Of a stretch of DNA of 34,854 bases, positions 26,580-33,200 are shown piece after piece. Both the position numbers and the translations under genes were made by a program. Numbering within the stretch: position 1 is the first letter of the stretch; every line of letters begins with the position of its first letter. The notes under the pieces are model-generated. The model made no database searches. It saw nothing but the letters and a program-made list of their open reading frames with translations, and was not told where the DNA came from. The stretch comes from a virus, in IMG/VR virus record IMGVR_UViG_3300034093_003673, positions 1 through 34,854 of that record; one strand, 5' to 3'.

Positions 26580-27008
26580 ATGTCATGGACTTATCAAACT
26601 TTACCAGTAGAAACTTTACCCGAAGATTGTATAGGTTTTGTGTATCTAATCACCAACATGACTACCGGACGCATGTACATAGGTAAAAAACTAGCTAAAT
26701 TCTCCAAGACTACACAACGAACAGTCAAACTCAAAAACGGCACCAAGAAGAAAAAAAAGATTCGAACAAAAGTGGACAGCGATTGGCGCGACTACTATGG
26801 TAGTAGCCCAGAACTTACCAAAGATGTTGAATTGTTAGGCAAAGATAACTTCTCTCGTGAAATATTGTATTATTGCAAATCCAAATCAGAATGCAGTTAT
26901 ATTGAGGCTCGCGAACAATTTTCAAGACGAGTGCTGGAAAGCAAAGACTATTATAACGGACACATACAAGTTCGTGTACATGGCTCCCACATAATCAACA
27001 AACTCTGA
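26580..27008 (+). CDS. GIY-YIG-like nuclease domain protein
   Basis: This 142-aa protein carries a GIY-YIG-like pattern, GFVYLITNMTTGRMYIGKK (19-37), followed by a lysine-rich insert (GTKKKKKIRTK), VDSDWRDYYGSS and a central GKDNFSREILYYCKSKSE segment in which Arg and Glu are candidate catalytic residues. Related small proteins occur in many aquatic T4-like phages, annotated as putative endonucleases. Whether it is a homing enzyme or a phage DNA-processing nuclease cannot be decided: no intron or recognisable insertion border is visible. It is the last gene of the plus-strand operon and is followed by the 472-bp non-coding region. The start gives MSWTYQTLPVE, which matches the family's usual N-terminus. 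Confidence 0.78.
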   Translation: MSWTYQTLPVETLPEDCIGFVYLITNMTTGRMYIGKKLAKFSKTTQRTVKLKNGTKKKKKIRTKVDSDWRDYYGSSPELTKDVELLGKDNFSREILYYCKSKSECSYIEAREQFSRRVLESKDYYNGHIQVRVHGSHIINKL

Positions 27009-27198
27009 CTTGCGTCAAATCACCAACAGTATAAAGCAAGCACAAGCTAATTTCGTGTGCCCAATACCTGGATCTAGGATCGCAGGGAACGGAAGTCTTG
27101 CCGCTGTAGCAAGCACTCAATCACTATCCTTGACAGGACGAAGATCGCAAATTGCCGCGGTTTGATTGTTTGAAACTAATATAAAAGGCTAAAAAGAC

Positions 27199-27214
27199 GC
27201 TACAGTGATGTAGC
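27199..27214 (+). other. Hairpin with GTGA tetraloop
   Basis: GCTACA, GTGA, TGTAGC form a perfect 6-bp stem closed by a GNRA-type loop. The 5' arm with the next base (GCTACAG) is also complementary over 7 nt to CTGTAGC at 27104-27110, so two alternative pairings are possible. Confidence 0.6.
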
Positions 27215-27350
27215 AAGTTTGTGTAATGTGTTAGCGTATGTTATACAAATTGCCGTTGTGATAAAGACGGAGCTCGAGGTACAGGACAACCGCCTCTGCA
27301 ATTGCTCTAACGCTATGTGACTGGTTCAACTCAGATGATGCCAGATTTTT

Positions 27351-27371
27351 CTTTGCCCTGTGTGGGCAAAG
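27351..27371 (+). terminator. Perfect 8-bp hairpin, possible end of the plus-strand operon transcript
   Basis: CTTTGCCC (27351-27358) and GGGCAAAG (27364-27371) form a perfect stem around a 5-nt loop. There is no T-run downstream on the plus strand; on the minus strand the stem is followed by a short A/T-rich stretch (GAAAAATC). It may be a terminator or a stem of the candidate RNA. Confidence 0.4.
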
Positions 27372-27463
27372 TGTGACCGATTAATCTAGATGATACTTAA
27401 AATCGCTTCGCTCTAATTTAGAATCTAATTAGAAAACAATGTGTGAGCGCAAGCGAAACACAT

Positions 27464-27482
27464 AGATGTACGAAGTACATCT
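27464..27482 (-). terminator. Hairpin at the end of the minus-strand accessory operon
   Basis: AGATGTAC and GTACATCT form a perfect 8-bp stem with a 3-nt loop. It overlaps the stop codon of the DUF6165-like gene (27481-27483). A second hairpin (27439-27463) follows directly on the minus strand. The lack of a clear T-run makes a strong intrinsic terminator uncertain; an RNA-protecting or bidirectional role is possible. Confidence 0.45.
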
Positions 27483-27855
27483 AATATATCTTCTCTTCAA
27501 TTATAGTGCTGTTGCAAATTATGTTAATTTGCCTTTTGATACTTGCACGTAAGTCGTTTTTGATGTACACTGATCTTGCTAGTTCAATAAATTCATCATC
27601 AAATCTTTGTTCACGTTCATGCTGCCGTTTACGATCTTCAATGTCCCATAGTTCACTGTTGACTTTGTGTAGTTGTTCACCTAATTCAGTAATGTCATCT
27701 GGTAACTGCAAGGTCTGGGCTTGATACATCAACAGATCTACTTCCCGTTTAATGTTTGCCTGGCTTTCGGGAGTTTTTGCATGCTGATGTTTGATGGCCA
27801 GTATAGTAAGTTTGTCAATCAACTCACCAATGCTTACTGGCACATTAACTATCAT
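27481..27855 (-). CDS. DUF6165-like protein
   Basis: This product of about 124 aa begins MIVNVPVSIGELIDKLTILA and contains LHKVNSELWDIEDRKRQHE and DDEFIELARSVYIKNDLRAS, then a C-terminal IEEKIY. This pattern matches the family I know as DUF6165, small mostly helical proteins found in bacteria, often near sugar or polysaccharide genes, and in aquatic phages. Function is unknown. I chose the ATG at 27855 because it overlaps the upstream stop as ATGA and starts right at the conserved segment; an ATG at 27873 would add six residues (MARSKS). It is the last gene of the minus-strand accessory set and its stop codon lies in a hairpin. Confidence 0.78.
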   Translation of the reverse strand: MIVNVPVSIGELIDKLTILAIKHQHAKTPESQANIKREVDLLMYQAQTLQLPDDITELGEQLHKVNSELWDIEDRKRQHEREQRFDDEFIELARSVYIKNDLRASIKRQINIICNSTIIEEKIY

Positions 27856-28187
27856 AGATTTTGATCTGGCCAATCTCTAAACAAGGCATGCTGAATGTTA
27901 CCGGACACAAATTGATTGAAGCTTTTGTGTTTGACTTCTAACTCGCCTTCTAGTGGTGCCACACGTCGGAATGCCGAATCCATCTGTGCCATGTCACGGA
28001 ACTCCATGATGATCATCCACTCCGGCATGGCAGCAATGCTACGAAAACCCATCTTGCATCTAGTGATGCGATAGTCTTCCATCCGGCCTTCTGACTTCAG
28101 ATGATCAAAAAAGCTCTTCATTCCGTTGACCCAGTCTAGGTCAGAGATGTCGCCTTCTTTGTCTGCCCAAATTGTATATAAATCCAT
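27852..28187 (-). CDS. DUF6614-like protein
   Basis: This 111-aa protein reads MDLYTIWADKEGDISDLDWV, then MEDYRITRCKMGFRSIAAMP, EWMIIMEFRDMAQMDSAFRR and a C-terminal QHALFRDWPDQ. The pattern resembles the DUF6614 family, small dimeric alpha/beta-barrel (ferredoxin-like) proteins of unknown function seen in marine bacteria. The family assignment is from memory of the pattern. It lies 2 bp after the GNAT-like gene and overlaps the DUF6165-like gene by 4 bp, so the three are one translational unit. Confidence 0.7.
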   Translation of the reverse strand: MDLYTIWADKEGDISDLDWVNGMKSFFDHLKSEGRMEDYRITRCKMGFRSIAAMPEWMIIMEFRDMAQMDSAFRRVAPLEGELEVKHKSFNQFVSGNIQHALFRDWPDQNL

Positions 28188-28189
28188 AG

Positions 28190-28633
28190 TTACTCCAGTG
28201 GTCCTAGTATTTCAAATCCTGCCATGTCAGATTTGTATAAGTGTGCTTGTTCAAGATACAAGTACTTGAACCCGCGTTGTTTGTAAATTGCACATTCTGT
28301 TTTCATGGTTTCTATTCCCAGGCGCATTTTAGGTTTGTGATAAGTCCATGCAAACTGGTCGCACAAGGCATTATGCTGGTCAAATCTTCGAATCAGACTC
28401 CATGCTACCAGTTGATGATTGTCATAATAGCCAATAATGTCAGACTGTGTGTCTTTGTAACGTCCATGAAACATGGGCATTACTGATGCAAAATGCTTGT
28501 GTATACAGTAAGTTCTGTAAATGTCATCAAGTTGTGACATCATTTCTGGTGTGCAATCAGTGATGTACCGCCAATCCACAGATTCAGGGTAGTCAGTCTT
28601 ACTCAAATCAATTCTAGCAAACTGATAGGTCAT
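28190..28633 (-). CDS. GNAT-fold acyltransferase-like protein
   Basis: This 147-aa protein has the outline of a GNAT acyltransferase: helical N-terminal half, then SDIIGYYDNHQLVAWSLIRR (about 84-103) as the central beta hairpin, followed by a helix and KYLYLEQAHLYKSDMAGFEI, the usual C-terminal beta-alpha portion. The canonical acetyl-CoA loop (Q/RxxGxG/A) is not obvious, so catalysis is uncertain and a non-enzymatic or aminoacyl-transferase variant is possible. It overlaps the upstream 165-aa gene by 4 bp (ATGA) and is followed by the DUF6614-like gene. Confidence 0.6.
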   Translation of the reverse strand: MTYQFARIDLSKTDYPESVDWRYITDCTPEMMSQLDDIYRTYCIHKHFASVMPMFHGRYKDTQSDIIGYYDNHQLVAWSLIRRFDQHNALCDQFAWTYHKPKMRLGIETMKTECAIYKQRGFKYLYLEQAHLYKSDMAGFEILGPLE

Positions 28634-29127
28634 GTTCGGGGATCTTTGCGGAATTCAAACAATCCTTCGAGATAGTCTTCGGGCCAGTTATGATAGTAGC
28701 CTTTGGGTACAAGCTGTTGCGCAAAGCTGTTGAGCTTGCTCAAAGGCTGTACAAACACAATAGCCCAAGTACCTTGATTCATGCAAACACCATTGACTTC
28801 TTCGTGATCGTCAGGATGATCGGCCAAGGCAAGAATATCTCGCTGTACCAAAAAGTTTTGATTTAATTTATAAACTTGCTGGTTAAACTCCGTGGCAGAT
28901 ATCAACTTTGGATCATACACATAGGCAATCACTGTGTAGGGCTCTAACCCAACCTGTTGTAGATCAGCATAGGGAGTGGTCAGTCCCTGACGCAAATCAA
29001 ACTCATTGTTTAGTCTAGCACGTCTTGCAAAAGGACAAGGCGGCCAGCCGTTTAGATCTGAATTTGATTTCTCTACAAATCCAGTGATCCAGTTCATTAC
29101 ATCTATTCTTGCTTGTACAAAGTCCAT
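28630..29127 (-). CDS. Conserved hypothetical protein with a PPCPFA motif
   Basis: This 165-aa protein has NGWPPCPFARRARLNNEFDL (about 26-45), a central alpha/beta part PYTVIAYVYDPKLISATEFN, and NGVCMNQGTWAIVFVQPLSK. I recognise this only as a small conserved protein of aquatic phages and bacteria with no assigned function. The PPCPFA motif with a single Cys resembles a metal- or substrate-binding turn, but no partner residues can be assigned. It starts 4 bp after the short frameshift-reached gene and overlaps the GNAT-like gene by 4 bp. Confidence 0.75.
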   Translation of the reverse strand: MDFVQARIDVMNWITGFVEKSNSDLNGWPPCPFARRARLNNEFDLRQGLTTPYADLQQVGLEPYTVIAYVYDPKLISATEFNQQVYKLNQNFLVQRDILALADHPDDHEEVNGVCMNQGTWAIVFVQPLSKLNSFAQQLVPKGYYHNWPEDYLEGLFEFRKDPRT

Positions 29128-29131
29128 GATA

Positions 29132-29308
29132 TTAAAAGTACGGTAGTCCAGTTTTTTTGGTAGTTTCTAAATTCTCTTTGACTAGATCGCTGATCAACAA
29201 GCGTTCATTGAGTGAGAGATTCATGCCTTCAGAATATGTCAGCCCACCACGCATGTACCAACACATTTTTAACACTTCGGCCCGAATACCTTTGGCCTCC
29301 TTTTCCAT
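29132..29308 (-). CDS. Short MRGG-motif protein; likely the frameshift extension of the gp26-type gene
   Basis: From ATG 29308 this frame gives 58 aa: MEKEAKGIRAEVLKMCWYMR and GGLTYSEGMNLSLNERLLI, ending TKKTGLPYF. Small proteins with CWYMRGG and a KKTGLPxF ending occur beside the gp26 gene of aquatic T4-like phages, where they are annotated as baseplate hub or tail assembly factors. The frame is open for 20 codons upstream of this ATG (SEQIVKSIERM reads as genuine coding sequence) up to a stop within the gp26-type gene, and none of these is ATG, GTG or TTG. That open segment meets the gp26-type frame at the T TTT TTC heptamer. The more likely product is therefore a gp26-MRGG fusion of about 350 aa. 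Confidence 0.72.
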   Translation of the reverse strand: MEKEAKGIRAEVLKMCWYMRGGLTYSEGMNLSLNERLLISDLVKENLETTKKTGLPYF

Positions 29309-29346
29309 GCGCTCTATAGATTTTACAATCTGTTCAGAATTTTGGA

Positions 29347-30183
29347 CTAGGAGGCGGCTCCGAAAAAATTAGACATGTCCAAGGTAAACGGTTGTGCGTA
29401 TTCATGTGAGCAGTTGTTGCACTTGACGTTGATGGGTTGTAATTCACCTTGCTGTTTGTTTTCAATTATGGTGTCTCTAATTTTTACAAAAGTATTGCGA
29501 TCGCAATTGCTGAGCCATTCGTTGATTTGATCCTGATCACTGACTCGAGCAGTTGGTGTTGCCACTAATCCAATATTTTGTGCCAGAGCTTGAGTGGTAA
29601 TTGTGGTGATTTTTTTCAACACTTCGGTGAGATTATTGAGTTTTTCACTGTCAGTGACATCACTGGCCTGCAACATTTGTAGAGTTTTTTGTTCTTCAAA
29701 TTGAGTCATGCTATTATCGTTCATTTGCTTGTAACTCATGGGACGGAAGAATATTTCAAGGTCCCCCAGTCTCAAACTTTGACTGTAGTTTGGTGGTTTG
29801 ATGTTGTCTATGGCAATGCGCAAGTCAATGCCATAGTCGTTCTCGGTGGTACATGACGGACAAGAGCTGGTGATATCAAGTTCATGTCCATAGGTGGCAA
29901 TTCTTATTGCCAGCAATATTGTGTCAATGTCCATGCCAGGAATATGCCAGGCGTTTTTGATGTTTGGTATACAGCTTTGAATCACTGATATCACAGCAGT
30001 TCCGTTAAACAAGGAATCTGGGGTACGATAAGTGATTTCATCCAGTGTGGTCATAGGCAACACTGGATACTCTCCATTTTCTGTAAGATCTATACTGCCA
30101 GTGGGATAAAACTTGCCCTGGCTGGGTAATCTAATATAGATGGCGGGTTGTCTGAAATATTGACTCAGTGGGTTGGGATTCAT
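29347..30183 (-). CDS. 26: Baseplate hub assembly protein, gp26-like (T4_baseplate family)
   Basis: This 278-aa protein matches the T4_baseplate family pattern: RLPSQGKFYPTGSIDLTENG (18-37), PMTTLDEITYRTPDSLFNGT (43-62), VIQSCIPNIKNAWHIPGMDI (67-86) and LLAIRIATYGHELDI. Cysteine pairs CPSC (108-111) and CNNC (255-258) look like a zinc ribbon. T4 gp26 (208 aa) takes part in baseplate hub assembly. The start codon lies 36 bp downstream of a perfect TATAAATA late promoter. The C-terminus reads SNFFGAAS; the Asn-Phe-Phe codons contain the heptamer T TTT TTC, in the correct frame for -1 slippage into the next gene. Confidence 0.88.
   Translation of the reverse strand: MNPNPLSQYFRQPAIYIRLPSQGKFYPTGSIDLTENGEYPVLPMTTLDEITYRTPDSLFNGTAVISVIQSCIPNIKNAWHIPGMDIDTILLAIRIATYGHELDITSSCPSCTTENDYGIDLRIAIDNIKPPNYSQSLRLGDLEIFFRPMSYKQMNDNSMTQFEEQKTLQMLQASDVTDSEKLNNLTEVLKKITTITTQALAQNIGLVATPTARVSDQDQINEWLSNCDRNTFVKIRDTIIENKQQGELQPINVKCNNCSHEYAQPFTLDMSNFFGAAS
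29362..29368 (-). other. Putative -1 ribosomal frameshift site (T TTT TTC)
   Basis: On the minus strand the codons AAT TTT TTC contain an X XXY YYZ slippery heptamer, U UUU UUC, four codons before the stop of the gp26-type gene. Slipping -1 continues as CGG AGC CGC CTC CTA GTC and so on, directly into the MRGG frame. The predicted fusion is 274 residues of gp26, 18 bridging residues and 58 residues of the MRGG protein. Confidence 0.65.
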
Positions 30184-30198
30184 GGATTTCCTTTGCGG

Positions 30199-30204
30199 TA
30201 AATA
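30199..30204 (+). promoter_or_regulatory. Putative late promoter of the tape-measure gene
   Basis: The plus strand reads GCGGTAAATATATT, with the TAAATA core 35 bp before the tape-measure start. The flanking CGGTAAATATAT is repeated exactly before the portal gene at 33900-33911, which supports a shared regulatory function. Confidence 0.6.
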
Positions 30205-30218
30205 TATTGTGCTAGAAT

Positions 30219-30226
30219 TATTTATA
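30219..30226 (-). promoter_or_regulatory. Putative late promoter of the gp26-type operon
   Basis: The minus strand carries TATAAATA, identical to the T4 late -10 octamer, 36 bp upstream of the gp26-type start codon in the divergent gap between that gene and the tape-measure gene. Confidence 0.65.
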
Positions 30227-30239
30227 GGCTAAAAAATAC

Positions 30240-33200
30240 ATGGATCAACAATTACAAGATCTAATTGATCAAATGCGGGACCTAGTAAAGGTACTAAAAG
30301 TCACCAGCGGAACCCCCACTACCAGCCAGGGCAAAACTGGTGCAGATTCATCTGGGCAGAATGTCACCAAGCTGATCAACGCTCTTGGGCAACTGGCAGT
30401 AAAACTAGACGGTACCCGGCGCACAAGAGCCGAAGAAATGCAGGCCATGAAACGGTTTGCAGCCAATGTTAATCGAGCCACCACAGCACAAGATGCGCAA
30501 GCTGACGCAATTGCTAAAAACATACAAAAAACCAAAGATGAAGCGGCAGCCCGTGCCGAAGCATCTAGGATTGCCATGCTCAGTGCCAAGGACCTGGCTG
30601 CCGAGCAATTGGCTGCACAACAACGGGCTGAACAAGATCAGAAAAAAGCCAGAAACAATTCCTTGTCCGACGCCATAAATGCTCAGCGTCGAAGCACCAG
30701 CACAAGTCGTCAAGTGTTTGATGAAATGAGCATGGCTGGTAGCAGTGCTGATTTACTCAAAAATAAATTTTTAGATCTTGGTGGTGATAGTTTAAAAGCA
30801 CAAGCTGGGCTACAATTATTTGTTGCTGGCATTGAAGGCGTTACTAAATCACTGACAACCTACAGTACTGCACTATACAAAGGTGAGCGCGGCGCCGCAG
30901 TATCCGCCAAAGCACTGAACGATCTTGCAACTCCAATACTTGGTGTAATTGATACCTTGGGCACAATTATTAGTATTGGCAGTTTCTTTTTACCTGGTGG
31001 AACTTTTGTCAAAGTCTTTATGAAAGGTTTGGCTGTTGCCGGCGGAGGACTATTAAGTCTAGGCGCCAATGCCGCCAAGCTTGCTCTTAAATTTAATACC
31101 ATTGCTGCCGAGCAGGCTGACAAGTTGTTCAAGAGTTTCAACGAACTCAGCACAGTGGGTGCCGCTGGTGCTGAAGGCATGGACGGTGTGTTTACCATGC
31201 TTCAAACCATGGGCATGTCAGCGGCTGAGATTGAAGAGTTCAACAAACTAATTGTCAGCAGTGGTGGAAAATTAGCCTTGATGGGCACCACTGCTGCCGA
31301 AGGTGCAAAAGAATTCAGCGCAGTTGCTGGAGGATTGTACAAGAGTGATCTAGGACGCCAGCTTGAAATGTTGGGCATAAACGCTGGCGAACAGCGAGAA
31401 GCTGCCTTGGCTTACATGAATATTCAAGCTCGAACCGGGCAAATGCAGTTGAAGAGCACTAGACAACTAATTGAAGAGTCGGCTAAGTTTGCCAAAGAAT
31501 TGGACTTGTCTGCACAGTTAACCGGACAAACAAGAAAAGAACAACAGGCAGCACGTGAAGCTGCCATGGCAGAAACACGATTCCGTGCGGCATTGATTGA
31601 TGCTGAACAACGTGGTGATCAAGATGAAATGGCCCGCTTGCAACAAGCCCAACGCATGGCAGCCATTGCCAAGGGCATGGGCGACGAGCGTGGCTTTACT
31701 GGCATTTTACAAGCCGCTGCCGGTGGCGGAGCACTAGCAACGCCAGAAGCAGTGGCCGCAGAAATGACCTACGGGGTCAATCAGATATTAAGTCAACCCA
31801 ATCTCACTGATGCTCAAATGTTACAGCAAATGGGTGCAAGTGTAAAGTTACAAGAAGGACAACTGGCCGGGATCAACAAGTTTATTGGTGGCATTGATGT
31901 ATTACAAACCAATCTTGTTGCTGGTAACGATCTCCAACGACGTGCTGTGTTATTATCTGAAGGAGCGGCCAAGGCAGGATTTACTGGACCAGATGCAATT
32001 ACCAAGTTTTTAGAAACTGAACAAGGTAAACGTATTGCTGCCGGTGGTGATACCAAACTTATGGTTGAAGCTGGCCGTGCACAACAAGGTGCGGCCATGA
32101 CCATGGACAGTGTGGTCAAAACTTTTAACGGTGCAGCCAACATACATGAAACAGCAGCCAAATCATTCAACGATGCTGTTAATCTGTTTGCAAAAACAGT
32201 GGGTGCACAGCCAGTAGCTGGCGGAATTCCAACCACAAACGCACCTCTACTGCCACCAGAAGCTCCGGCAATTCAGCAAGCCACCGTGGTTGCAAAAGAA
32301 ACAAGAGAACTAGCAAACACAGTAGCAGAGCAGGCAGCAGCCGCTGGTGACGCTGTCAAAGAAGCTGAAAAAGCATTAGAAACTGCTAAAAAATCCAATG
32401 CAACCAAGGAAGAACAAGCTAAGGTTGAGCAACGAATTCTTGACGCAAAAAAAGAACAAGAGCGACTTGAACAAGAAGAAATTCGTGCAGCCAGAGAAGC
32501 ACGACAGCGAGAACTTGAAGCTAAAAATGCTCGTCGTGAACAGCGTCGAACTGAAAACGCAGCCAAAGCGACAGGTCAAGCAGCACCAGCTGGATCTCCA
32601 AATGCTGGAATGCCACCGGCACCTGGCGCCACTGGACAAACAGCACCATCACGAAGTGGCGCAGGAGCTCAAGGTGCAGCCACTGCGCCAGTTGGTGCAA
32701 AGGTACAAGAGAAACCTATAGCCACAGTGCTGGCTGCCGGACCAGGGTTTACCACGGTAGCAACAACAGACAATGACAAACAACAAAGAAAAGGCGCAAG
32801 AAATTGGCGCAACAACAATCCTGGTAATCTAGAATTTGGTGATTTTGCAAAGAGCATGGGTGCAGTTGGTACTGACGGAAGATTTGCTGTATTTCCAGAC
32901 ATGCAAGCTGGCATGCGAGCCAAAGAAGAACTGTTGTTTGGTGCAAGATCAAAATATGTTAATTTAAGTATTGCTGATGCTATTTCTAGGTATGCACCAC
33001 CAATTGAAAACAACACTGATGCTTATATCAAAGCAGTAACGGCAGCAACCACAGCAACTCGAGACACAACATTAAATTCATTAAATGCAACACAACGTTC
33101 GGCATTCTTAGAAGCCATAAACAGACAAGAAGGATTCCGACCAGGCGATGTATTGCAAGCAGCTGAAGGTGGTATTTTAAAATCACAGCCAGGTGGTACA

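Larger units (their letters stand above)
27009..27463 (+). ncRNA. Candidate structured non-coding RNA region between convergent operons
   Basis: No credible protein gene is present in this stretch, which is much longer than any other gap in the window. It is dense in inverted repeats: 27040-27044 with 27056-27060, 27097-27101 with 27109-27113, a 6-bp stem with GTGA tetraloop at 27199-27214, an 8-bp stem at 27351-27371, a long interrupted stem 27403-27412 with 27446-27456, and 27439-27444 with 27458-27463. Two GNRA-type loops suggest RNA rather than only DNA structure. The nonamer TGTAGCAAG occurs at 27105-27113 and 27209-27217. I see no tRNA or tmRNA pattern. The strand is assumed to be plus as continuation of the upstream operon; the RNA identity is speculative. 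Confidence 0.35.

Noticed and set aside
26580-27008. GIY-YIG gene as a homing endonuclease inside an intron
   Set aside because: Neither flank shows an interrupted gene or intron core; it ends an operon and looks like a stand-alone phage family.
27130-27135. TTGACA in the non-coding region as a -35 box
   Set aside because: No acceptable -10 element lies 15-19 bp downstream (the sequence there is GC-rich, around TGCCGCGG).
27009-27480. tRNA, tmRNA or group I intron
   Set aside because: I looked for T-loop and anticodon-arm patterns on both strands and for intron core motifs; only fragments such as GGTTCAACT appear, without the matching stems.
29157-29372. 71-codon plus-strand frame over the MRGG gene
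   Set aside because: The minus strand here encodes the recognisable MRGG protein and gp26 tail in the operon's direction; the plus frame has no recognisable pattern.
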